64,000 bases of DNA, taken from the NCBI GenBank assembly GCA_003254925.1, contig QANZ01043248.1:18252-82251 (forward strand), read 5' to 3'. Position numbers and translations under genes: made by a program. Source of the DNA: Chamaecrista fasciculata. Taxonomy: Eukaryota; Streptophyta; Magnoliopsida; Fabales; Fabaceae. The notes beneath the pieces are model-generated. The model was given only the letters and a program-made list of their open reading frames with translations. It did not search any database and was not told the DNA's origin. Shown piece by piece: positions 44,520 to 54,801 of the stretch (position 1 is its first letter; each line of letters begins with the position of its first letter).

Positions 44520-45150
44520 GCAGAAAAGGTGTACACTCCTTGCAGGGTAGAAGTTCAAAAATGGGAAGAATTCTTTTTTTCTGGTATTGTAATGGAAAGC
44601 CTTAATACTGTATTTGGGAAGAATTCTTTTTTTTCTGGTATTGTAATACAGATGGTTAAGGACTTCAAATCAGATGTTTTGGGGCAAACTTCTGGCATAT
44701 TGATGTTTTTGAGTTTGTTGGTATCCAATGAAGATTATGATTTTACAAAAGAATTTGTCAGTAGCAGCAGCAGCATTCCTTTGCATCTGATATACTCATA
44801 AAAATATGATATATAGCAGCAGCTTTCCTTTGTTGCTGCTGCTGCGTAATTTGTCTGTAGTAGCAATTATTTTGATTCTATAACAGCAGCTTTAATCTTG
44901 CTGTTATACAGTTTGTTTATGCCAGCAGTGTACTTAACCCTTTACCAGCAGTTTTTGTATTTGCTATTATAGAAAAGTTTTTACCAGCAATTGTGTTTTT
45001 GCTGCTACAACTCAAAAGTGACAAGGTTATAACAGCAACCTATTAGTCAATAGCAGCAGTTATGAGAACTGCTGGTATAGTTTTAGCAGCAGTTTTTGTA
45101 AGTTTTGCCAGCAGTTCTGACTGCTGCTAAAACCCTTTTTTCCAGTAGTG
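44520..45150. mobile_element. CACTA (En/Spm-like) transposon right end
   Basis: The sequence ends in ccagtagtg at 45150, the reverse complement of CACTACTGG, the start of many plant CACTA elements. From about 44760 it is packed with short subterminal repeats in both directions (cagcagc, gctgctg, agcagcagt), the usual transposase-binding arrays. I found no matching left end with CACTA upstream, so the element is truncated or its other end has decayed. No transposase coding remains visible. Confidence 0.8.
44567..44650. repeat. Tandem duplication inside the CACTA remnant
   Basis: gggaagaattc, T-run, ctggtattgtaat occurs at about 44561-44592 and again at 44618-44650, a period of about 57-58 bp. 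Confidence 0.75.
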
Positions 45151-45494
45151 ACTGTTCCCATCGTTAAAAGGTCCATTTTTCTCCCAAAGCATTTATTTAA
45201 CCGAATATTTCTTCATTTCCTAACTGTTTTAGCTGTACAATCCAATAATTCCGTGAGACGTGAATAAATTAAATTAGAGTTGGTAAGTAAACTTAAAAGC
45301 AAGTTGTCCTTGGTTGTCCAATAACCAAAGGTCAATGGTGCCTTTAGAAAATTAAAAATTCCATAAAAGATAATGATTAATAATTAACATTTAATAATCC
45401 CTCTTTAAATGATGTAAAGTCGAAGCCTTAAGGATGACTAGACTATCATCAACCTTGTTCACTGGAAGGAAGGAACTCCATTGAAAAATAAGCT

Positions 45495-48088
45495 ATGGAG
45501 TTCCGAAAGGAGTACCTGGATTTGATTTTGGTCCCTTGTGGATTGATCATCATGTTATCTTATCATCTTTTTCTCCTTTACAGGTATCTTCATCTTCCTC
45601 ATACTACAGTCATGGGGTTTGAGAACGATTACAAAAGAATCTGGGTTGAAAGAGTCATGCAGGCAAGTTAGTATTTGATTGTTTATATTAATTTAAGTCC
45701 TTCTTGATTAATTAGTTTCTTCAATTTAATTGGCCCTTCACTTTTATGCTGAAAACAAAAATTGAAAGCATATTCAATACTACTTATTAGTCAGAAAACA
45801 TTGAATAGGTAATCCTTGAGTAAAATGTGTCTTCCTCTTGATGAGATTTGAGTATTACTCCTATGTAAATGTCCCACAATGAAAGTAGGTTGAGAATTCA
45901 ATACAAGAAGATGAGAACTACATATAATATAAGTGAATTTATTGGTCAATCTTGTACTCAACGGCAGGGAAAAGATATTGTAATCCTCTTCAATTTTAGT
46001 CTCTTTTCTTTTTATCATTCTTTGCAGATAATATATAGTGTCAAGCTTTTAGAGAGAGATATATATATATATCTTTATAGCTCAAAGATAGAATTTCTTT
46101 TACTAATACTAATAGAGATTGGGTTTTGGGTCTAATAAAAAGACATAATCCCTTACAAATTAATGAATCTGAATTTCTAGTAGATGTGAGGAATGAGAGA
46201 TAATTTAGATTTTGAGATCTCTTCCCTTATTTAGAGAGTTAAAAATTAGAGGAGGAATTAATAAATAATTTGTAATTCCTCTACAAATTAAAATATTGTG
46301 GAAAAATATTGTTTACCAAACCAAAAGAATGAGTGTGATAACTTATTTCTCTCCCTCTCATCTTCTCTTAATTACCAAACAAACCTTAGTTTCTCACAAT
46401 GTCTTGTATATATATATATATACTAGGGACTTTTTGTGTCCTAACGGGCACGAAAATATGTACGAAACGTTTGATTTGATATTTGTAGTTATTCAGTGAC
46501 TAAATAGTATATTTATATTAATCAAGGACGAAATCGTTAGAAATGTGAAAATTAAAAGACCAAATAATAAGTTTTCACTTTTTTAAATCTCATCTACTAC
46601 TTTCTCTCTCATTATCTATACAATTAGCCAATTATTAAATTCCACATGTTTATTTCTTATTTTTTTAATTTTTAATTTAATTATTTTTTACCAACCAAAA
46701 GCACCCTCACACATATAATATAGTATGGATATGGATATAGATATAGATATAGATATAGATAAGTTGAAGTCTCAAATTGCTCCCTTATATATTGGATGTA
46801 TTTTAAATTGGTCACTTATCTTTTATTTGTTTCAAATTGATCCTATATATTTCCATGATGTTTCAAATTGGCTCCAAACCTACTTTTGGATATGCAATTT
46901 GATCTCATTTGCTAGCGATTTTAATTGAACAAAGAAATAACTCTTTAAGAGTTAACATATAGTTTCGAACTAATCGCATTGAAAGTTGAAACAAAAGATA
47001 TATGACAAATTTTACTTGTTTGATCGTGAAATAAATTACCTACCTTTAGAACTCGATTTGACCTCATTTATTGATGGTTCCAAAGTACTCGGCAAAAAAA
47101 AACTTGTAACTCTGTATTTGTTGCATTTGAGCTTGAAATAAGAGAAATATGATCACATTCAATGTTTTTGTAACCAATTTAAAACATTATAGAAACATGT
47201 GTGACCAATCTCAAACAAATGAAAAATAAGATATCAATTTAAAATTTACCCCATACATAAGCGACCAATTTGATACTTTGGCAAAAAAAAAAACACAATT
47301 TTTCTAAAATTTTCTGCTCATGTATAATTTACTTGGTAATGAATTAATGCTATATTTTGCTCAAAATATAAAAAAAAAAGGAAATAATACTAATTTCATC
47401 CTCAAATTTTATAACAATTGTCAATTTTGTCCTCATTCTTTTTTGCTATCAATTTGGTCCCCAATATTTTACATTTTTATCAATTTAATCTTTTTGTCTC
47501 TTAATGATTAATGCTATACAGGTTGAGAAAAAGGATGTTCGCAACGCACTCTCAGTGATACAAACAAACATTACCGCCGCAACATTTCTGGCCACCGTCT
47601 CCTTAACTCTCTGTTCTCTCATCGGAGCCTGGATGGCCAACAATTCCGGCAACGTTTTCCAAAGCAACCTCATCTACGGCGACACAAGACCCATCACCAT
47701 CTCCATCAAATATATCTGCCTTCTCACTTGCTTCCTCCTCGCTTTCGCATCTCTCGTTCAATCCACTCGACACTTCGTTCACGCTAATTACCTCATCACC
47801 ACGCCGGATCTCGACGCTCCGATTCCGCCGACCACCGTGGAATTGGCCGTCATTAGAGGCGGAGAGTTTTGGTCGATCGGACTTAGGGCTCTGTATTTTG
47901 CTCTGAATTTGTTGATGTGGTTTTTTGGGCCGATTCCGATGGTTGTTTCGTCGGTGGCAATGGTGGGGTTTCTTTATGTTCTTGATTATAATTCGAAATC
48001 GTCGGCGTATTTGCGTACTGTTGCTGCTAGGTCGAAAGATAAAGGGCAGATTTATAAGGGAAGGCCTGTTGGTAGTGCTATGGTGTGA
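45495..48088 (+). CDS. DUF599 membrane protein, 2 exons with a GC-AG intron
   Basis: Exon 1 is 45495-45662 and exon 2 is 47522-48088, in frame, 244 aa. DUF599 hallmarks are MEFRKEYLDLILVPCGLIIM at the start (a membrane span), YHLFLLYRYLHLPHTTVMG, the WVERVMQVEKKDVRNALSVI block, NITAATFLATVSLTLCSLIG, and FWSIGLRALYFALNLLMWFF near the end. Four or so membrane spans are likely. DUF599 proteins are a plant and bacterial family without an established function. The protein continues smoothly only if the intron begins with GC (CAG|GCAAGT), a known minor donor class that needs a strong match, as here. The 1.86-kb intron contains Mutator-like MITE sequence (about 46762-47282 and 47390-47500), reaching almost to the splice acceptor. 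Confidence 0.92.
46762..47282. mobile_element. Mutator-like MITE remnant in the DUF599 intron
   Basis: The left end (gttgaagtctcaaattgctccc) mirrors the right end (in reverse gccaaagtatcaaattggtcgc). The inner 110-150 bp module appears twice in diverged form (about 46895-47010 and 47050-47150) and is shared with 561-960 and 51150-51620. No clear 9-bp duplication remains. Confidence 0.55.
47390..47505. mobile_element. MITE fragment abutting the splice acceptor of DUF599 exon 2
   Basis: aatttcatcctcaaatttta, gtcaattttgtcctc and tttggtccccaatattttac match the terminal text of the element at 50115-50413. It ends only about 15 bp before the acceptor ctatacag. Confidence 0.5.
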
Positions 48089-48752
48089 GTATGAGAGATT
48101 CATTGGGAAATTTGTCAAGTTAATTTTGGTTTGGAGTAAATGCAAATTTCACCTCATATCTTTTGCTCTGTTCTCAAATTGGTCTCGTATATTTTTAAGT
48201 TAGATCCAGAAGTGGTATCGTATCTTTGCAAAATGAAACCATTGGTTGATCCTTTTATAAAGATATGAGAACAATTATACAATTTGATCAAAATATATGA
48301 GACTAAAAATAATATGGCACCAAATTGAAACTTTGTGGAGTTAATTTTCAGAAACTTAAATCTACATGTCTCCATTATCCTCAATATTTGCTTCTGTCTT
48401 CCCTCATTGTCTCTCTGCACTCCATCGTCATCAACACGCAGGTGGCATGCCAATATGCCAGCGAGTTGTAGTGAGAGACTGGGTTTTGGGTAAGAGAAAG
48501 GAGAGAGATTGAGTTGGAGTTACATTTAACCGAAGTAGTGGTGNCCCGCGGGCCAACACGGGCGGGCTTGGGCATTCAAAATGGAGCCCGTTTATAAACG
48601 GGCCGGCCCGCCCCAGCCCGCCAAGAGGCGGGCCCATTGCGGGCCTGGGCGGGCTTGGCCCGTTTGACATCCCTAAACCGAAGGAAGTGTGATGGAATTA
48701 CTTTTTAGTTTTTACATCATAGTAGAACAAATGGAAAAAAAATTAAAAACTA
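48089..48752. other. DUF599 3' UTR, MITE remnant and a GC-rich block
   Basis: From 48145 to 48345 there is degenerate 'ggtctcatatctttt' MITE text. A GC-rich block at 48544-48665 is listed separately. No coding exon is seen. Confidence 0.5.
48541..48676. mobile_element. GC-rich GGGCCCGC repeat block (transposon terminal fragment)
   Basis: About 125 bp are composed of cccgcgggcc, gggcgggcttgg, cgggccggcccgcccc and similar words, ending cccgtttgacatccct. In reverse this starts agggatgtcaaacgggcc, the familiar border of a plant repeat family rich in GGCCCGC words. It can form strong hairpins. An N at 48544 marks a base that was hard to call. Confidence 0.6.
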
Positions 48753-49710
48753 GACCAAAATGTAAATTTAGTCCTATATCTTTTGCTTATGTCCTAAATT
48801 AGTCCCACAATTTTTTTTATTGTAAATTTGATCTCATATCTTTGGAAAAAGTTTCACTATTAGTTCCATGCAGAATTTCACCCATCTTCTGTCGTTAAGT
48901 GTAACGTGACATGCTGATTTGGAGGAGAGAGAAAACTGACGTGGCCAAGCTAAGGGGGATGAGATGAACTCAAATTTGGTCTCATATCTTTCTCAAATGT
49001 TCCAAACGTGGTCCAATATCATTATAAAATATTTCAAATTTGGTCCTTCATAATTTTCAAAATAAACTTACAAAGATTAAGTAGGAATTAAATCATCATT
49101 GGAATCTTGTGGGTTAATCATTTATGGTTTTGAAGTTGATAATATTTTGTTCTTCAAGGGAAAAATAGGAAAGAATGAAGAACCATGAGCTAAAATCCAA
49201 TAAAAACATAATTTTTACATAACATTCTAAAATTATGTTTCATCTTCAAATTAATAATTTCTACAACTTACTTAAAACTCAATCTTCAAACAAGTAGAGT
49301 TTAAGTTAACTTTCAAAATTATTGCATATATCAAAATCAATAATACAAAATTAAGCAGAGGACAAAACATATAAGATGAAATTAAGAAGAGTTGAAAATA
49401 ATGAATTGAAGGGCCAAATTTAAAACTAATGAAACATTTTAAAAAGATATGAAACCAAAGTTGAAACATATGAAAAAGATATGGGATCAAATTTGAGTTC
49501 ATCTCATCCCACTTAACCATGTCAGCTTTCTCTCTTCTCCAAGTCAGCATGCCACGTCACACTTAATGGCCGGAGTTGGATGTAATTCTTCATGCATGGG
49601 CCTGAGGGTGAAATCTTTTGCAAAGATATGGGACTAAAACTACAACAAAAAAAAACGAGACCGATTTGAGACCTGGATAAAAGATACAAGATCAAATTTG
49701 CACTTTGGCC
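48753..49710. mobile_element. Mutator-like element with about 270-bp terminal inverted repeats
   Basis: The left arm from gaccaaaatgtaaattt and the right arm, in reverse ggccaaagtgcaaattt, match over about 270 bp, including gtaaatttgatctcatatct / gtagttttagtcccatatct and the aagtgtgacgtggcatgct region. The flanking 9 bp (taaaaacta, taagaatta) agree at 7 of 9 positions, which fits a Mutator-type 9-bp target duplication. The core of about 400 bp is AT-rich and non-coding. Confidence 0.75.
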
Positions 49711-50114
49711 TAAGAATTATAATAAAATAAAATAAGATCAAAACAGAATTTATCTTATAGTTGTGGACCAAAATAAAGTTTTGACCTAAATTTTCAAACT
49801 TCTATATTACCATATTAGCACTATTAATTGAGATAGGATCTTTTACATTTCCTTTCTCTTCTCATTCTATCTCTTCTTTTTTTCTAACTCCACAAAAAAT
49901 ACGAGCATTGATCCACTTCAGTGGTCTGTAGTGTGAAACAATAGGATGAAAACACAGTGTTTCAGTGAAGTGGAACAATGCGTTTTGTTTTAATTCATCC
50001 ACTCTTGTTTCACACAGCAGGATCCATTGCGGTGAAACCCATTGTAGTGAATCCAATTTCAAAAAATACAGAGGAAGGAAATATGTGAATTTGATCCCCT
50101 ATTAATATTAGTAT

Positions 50115-50413
50115 TGCAAAAGTATTAATTTCGTCCTCAAACATTATGGTGACTGTGAGTTCTATCCCTAACGTTTTATATTTTAATTAATTTTACCATT
50201 TGATTAACTTCTTTTAATAAATTAACGATATACTGTATCTTGTTTTTCAATCTCAATTAGAATTTGAGTTTTTTTTTATTAATTTTACATTACATATCTG
50301 TATTATTAATATTTGACTAGAGTAAGAATAAATAATAAAATTGACCAAAATGTAAAATATTAGGACGAAATTAACAATTGGTATAAAGTTTAGGACCAAA
50401 TGGTACTTTTGCC
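50115..50413. mobile_element. 299-bp Mutator-like MITE with 9-bp target duplication
   Basis: tattagtat flanks both sides (50106-50114 and 50414-50422). The ends GCAAAAGTATTAATTTCGTCC and, in reverse, GGCAAAAGTACCATTTGGTCC are inverted repeats that continue inward for about 100 bp with some divergence. Confidence 0.8.
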
Positions 50414-51149
50414 TATTAGTATTAGTGTGTAATGAATTAAGTTTATATTTATTTTTTTATAAAATTTTTTAATAAATAATATTATCCCATAATTAAAGAG
50501 AACTTAGATTAATATTGACATTAGATTACTCGTCGAACTCGATCATCTCTATTTGAAGGCAAATTGAATATCACGAAAGCTAGTCATTTTACTAATTGAT
50601 GTTGACAAAAGCGTGAAGATTTGGATATCTTTTTTTCTTCTGGCCATTGCGTGAGAGTATGGATGAATCTAATTTGTTGCAGCTGATGTAAATCTCAACA
50701 TAAAATTCAAATCTCAAGTCTTTTATACAGCGTAACAGTCAAGCAAAGAATATTCTTTTGAGAAAACTATTAAAAATACAGCGTAAGAGTCCAGCTGAAA
50801 TTAACTATGTGATTTTTGCACACATAAATGATACTTATATAACTCCATAAAGTAAGACCATGTGAGAATTGATGTAAGCATGATATGACTATTAGATGAT
50901 ATAGAAATTACATAGCATTAGATTAGATGTAGTAAGTTTTGTTTATTTTTTTTTTCTCAATTGGTGTAGTCAACAAATGAAGTTAAATCACATTTGAAAG
51001 TGAGTCTCTTGTTCATGAAGTGGATCATATCTCTTTCATTTTAAATCCAAATGCAACGAAATCCTTGTTATATGTTACTCTTGATGAATTCTTTTCTATC
51101 TAGTAGGGACCATCAATAAATGATGTCAAATAATACTCTTAAATTTGGT

Positions 51150-51620
51150 ATTGGTGTCTTAATTAATCCCACTTTTAGAGTACTAGTTGACCTCGTTTGC
51201 CGATGTTCCCAACTGGACAGGAAAAAAACTTATCAAGAGCAACATGTAGCTTCATTTGTTACATTCAGACTTGAAAAGAGAGAGGTATGACCAAATGAAT
51301 GACCAATTTCATGAAATTAGGGGCCCACTTTTGAGCTCGATTTCATATAGGATTTAACTTTATTTGTCAATGACCCCAATCGGACAAAGAAAAAACTCAT
51401 GAAGAGTAACTCATAACTTTGAGTTTTTTGTATTCGGACTTGAAACGAGAGAGATAAAATTATTTCAGTAGTTAGGGACCAATCATTGAACCTATTAGAG
51501 AACATTAGAGACCAAAATGGAACTGTTGGAAAACATTTAAGAACAAAAACAGAATAGAAAAAAAATTAGGGACCAAAACAAAATTTGGAGTAAATATTAA
51601 GGACCAAGATGATATTTTTA
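51150..51620. repeat. Diverged MITE with internal module duplication
   Basis: Two copies of a module of about 110-150 bp (51181-51290 and 51330-51450: ggacaaagaaaaaactc, gtattcggacttgaaacgag and variants) are followed by terminal-type text (agggaccaaaacaaaatttgg). It matches the 561-960 and 46.8-47.3 kb repeats. The remaining intergenic stretches 49711-50105 and 50423-51150 and 51621-52030 hold AT-rich sequence without genes. Confidence 0.55.
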
Positions 51621-52038
51621 CCTTTTTTAAGAGTATAATTGAATTATATAACTAAGATATGGGAGTCAAAAAGTTGAAGTTAATGGTGGGTACTTCCATA
51701 AAAGAATTGAAAAATGACAAACTTTCGATATATCTAACTCTTTAAATCAATATAAAACATGTTCTTTATCCAAAAAATAAAATTAGAAGATAATCACACA
51801 GCATTAATTAAATATAGTAAACTTTGATTTTTTTCCCTAGTCTTGGTGACTAATCATAGACATGGCATTAATTATCGGAACAAACAACATACTCTTATAT
51901 TTACAAAATAATATTAGCCAAGGAGACATTTAAGGCTTTGATTTGCCAAAAATAAACACAAAAGCCAGAAAAAAAAAACGAAGAAATCAATAATAGCCTA
52001 ACAGTGTAAGAGAAAAGTGAATAAACCCTAATTCAAGT

Positions 52039-52046
52039 ATAAAAGG
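52039..52046 (+). promoter_or_regulatory. TATA box of the Ole e 1-type gene
   Basis: tataaaag lies about 100 bp before the ATG at 52141 and is followed by a leader rich in cca and aaacc. Confidence 0.6.
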
Positions 52047-52140
52047 GTGGGCAATTAGGCATTAATACTACCATGTCACAGATTCCTCTATACCAAAACC
52101 ATTTCTGATCATAAATACAAAAGAGGAAAATTAAACCAAA

Positions 52141-53460
52141 ATGGCTAAGCCTACATTATACATGATTGCCTTAGCCCTTTGCTTTATGTCATTCTTGAAC
52201 TTTGCTGTAGGAAACTTGATCGTACAGGGCTCAGTTTATTGTGACACTTGCAATGTTCAATTCGTGACCAAGCTCAGCCAACCCATTGCTGGTATATATA
52301 CATATTTCCTATATACACAACTTAATTACTCATTCTTATATTGTTTACTAGAACTGCATTGAACAAAAGTATGAGATCATTGTTTTGTATTGCAGTTCTA
52401 ATCCATATTTTTTAAATTGTTTTGCTTTTTGGGTAACATAAATCAGTTTGTTTCTTTTTCTGTAAATATATCTTAAAAAAAAAAAGAGGATAAAGTATCT
52501 TTCACCTATACATTTTACCATCTAGACAAGAACTATTTTTTATTTGAGTTCGCAGATCTTATGATGGGATAAAATTCTCACAATAGCAGTGTTTCTTACA
52601 AGATTTGAACATGAGAACCTAGCTATGACAGATTGGGAAATCTTTCACTCCATAGTTTTTTGAATTATACTTGCTTACCATATTTTAACTACGCAACATG
52701 AAGGCATTTCTTCCATTTTCAATAAAGATGTCATTTTTTTTTGGTGGGTATCAAGTAGTATCTCCTAATCATCGAGAGTCTGAAACTAATCTAATTCTTC
52801 TCAATATTTATTGGAGTAGACATGAAGGGATTTCTTCCATTATCAATAAAGATTTCATTTTTTGGTGGGTATCAAGTAGTATCTCCAAATCAAGAGTCTG
52901 AAACTAATCTAATTCTTCTCAATATTTATCGGAGTAGATTTGACTTTTAGGAAAGGAAACAACAATTGTTTTTGATCAAATGAAAACCTTAATTGTGACA
53001 TGTATGCCTACCCATCCACACTACTACTAGTGATAGAGATTTTGCATATATGAAATTCATGAAGTGTTGTTAATTACCATTATTATGCATGCATTGTGAA
53101 GGTGCAACGGTACGCTTGGTGTGCAAGGACTTTGAGAACCCAAGCAACGTAACATTGAAAGAAGAAGCAAGCACAAACGAGCATGGAGACTACACTTTCC
53201 ATGTGGACGGAGATCACGCTGATGAGGATTGCCGGGTGGAGCCGGTGAAGAGCAGCCGGGACGACTGCGCCGAATGGGACGAGAAAGACCATAAACAACA
53301 GAGTGCAGTGATTAGCATCACAAAGGAGAATGGCATAATTCAATCACAGGTTCGAACTGCAGGTTCTCTTGGTTTCATGAAGAAGGATCCTCTTTCTGAG
53401 TGTGACTCAGTTCTCAAGGAGCTTGGATTGAACCCAGATGGCAGTGAGATTGATGATTGA
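52141..53460 (+). CDS. Pollen Ole e 1/extensin-like secreted protein, 2 exons
   Basis: Exon 1 is 52141-52291 and exon 2 is 53102-53460, giving 169 aa. Residues 1-24 (MAKPTLYMIALALCFMSFLN and on to AVGN) form a signal peptide. The mature part has the Ole e 1 pattern: IVQGSVYCDTCNVQF, then GATVRLVCKD, EASTNEHGDYTFHVDGDH, ADEDCRVEPV, DDCAEW, and a late Cys (SECDSV), consistent with the six-cysteine disulphide layout. These proteins are secreted to the cell wall or pollen surface; their roles include wall-related growth, and some act as allergens. The tail is acidic (GSEIDD). The exon 2 acceptor (gcattgtgaag) is weak but gives an in-frame join that restores the motif GATVRLVC. The intron contains a tandem duplication (52698-52938). 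Confidence 0.9.
52698..52938 (+). repeat. Tandem duplication in the Ole e 1-type intron, two units of about 115-122 bp
   Basis: catgaaggcatttcttccat ... tttattggagtaga is repeated as catgaagggatttcttccat ... tttatcggagtaga with a few substitutions and small indels. Confidence 0.92.
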
Positions 53461-54186
53461 TCCATGAAAGCTTTAATTAATTAATTAATTTTCAAATCTA
53501 TACATGATGATGATTATCCATCTGGTTAACAATAAAGGAGGACTCCTTTGATCTTTCTCTCTCTTGTTTAAATTGTGTTTATTTGTGATGAAAGCATGAG
53601 TATATGATACAAGATGTTCTTTAATTTGAGAGTACTTTTAGGGCAGGGGTTTAATTTCTCGTTTATGTGGTTGTTTTAAAATTTTAATGCATTATTCCGA
53701 GAAACAAAAATAATTCAGTAAGCAGAAACTGATATTTCCAATATTTACACCAAAAGAAGAAAACTGATCAGGAACATAATACCATTACATTTGAAGTTGA
53801 GAGACAACATTGTTTTCTATTCTTCTTTTTTTCTTGTAGGAAATAACGTCTAAAAAAAAATAATCTCAATCCTTTTTTCGTCTTTGGTTGGCCTTTTGTA
53901 CAAAGAACAGTAGCCCAATTATACTTCTAGGATTCATGATGATTGGATCAACTTAATCTACCTGACTCTCATAATTTCTAAGGAAACCAACTAATAATGA
54001 AATTAAACCAAACTAAGCATAAAAATTAGATAAAACTAGCTACTGAACTACACATTATTGCAGATGACAATAATTATTCACACATATATAGATAGAACAA
54101 AGCCGAGTCTCATGCAACTTCACCCACTAGAGGAAGCCAAAAAGGGCAATAAGAAGTTGCAGATTAACTACAACAATACAAAAGAT
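53461..54186. other. Convergent 3' ends of the Ole e 1-type and SCAR genes
   Basis: 3' UTR of the Ole e 1-type gene and downstream of SCAR. AT-rich, with no other gene or clear repeat. Confidence 0.55.
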
Positions 54187-54750
54187 TCAAGGGTCACTCC
54201 AGTTATCATCATCTTCTCCATCATCACTAGCAACAACCTGAATTTTTGTTAATTATATGTACAATAAGTTAGATATGAATGTAAAATTGGAGTGACATTA
54301 ACTAAGGATATAAGAATATTAGGATGGTGTATGAAAATATTATTTTAGCTGCATCTCATCATTTATTCACAATCAGCAGTAAATCAATAACTAAGATAGG
54401 CAACTTCAAATGACAAATAAAATTTTCAATACTGACAATAGAAGTTCATTATTTGACTTGGTAAAAATGGTAAGTATTGGATATTTTAATTATCTAAAGT
54501 GGCATCTTTTTATCCATTGATTGAATTTTAACCACAAAATTAAATTGAACGATACAACTAATATGACTGTCATGTGATATCCTTATGTATGATTCAAAAA
54601 GGATCGACAAATACCTGACGGATTGCATTTGCTTTCTCCAAAATTGCAGTAACTTTGACATTAGTGGCGGGACTTGTAGAATTTGTCTTTCCTGTGACTG
54701 TGGGCCTCAGGTTGAAGGACTGTGACAACAACAAAATGATAAGAAGACAA

Positions 54751-54801
<51 letters not shown>

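Noticed and set aside
44200-44520. A left end of the CACTA element
   Set aside because: No CACTA-type terminus with matching subterminal repeats was visible here.
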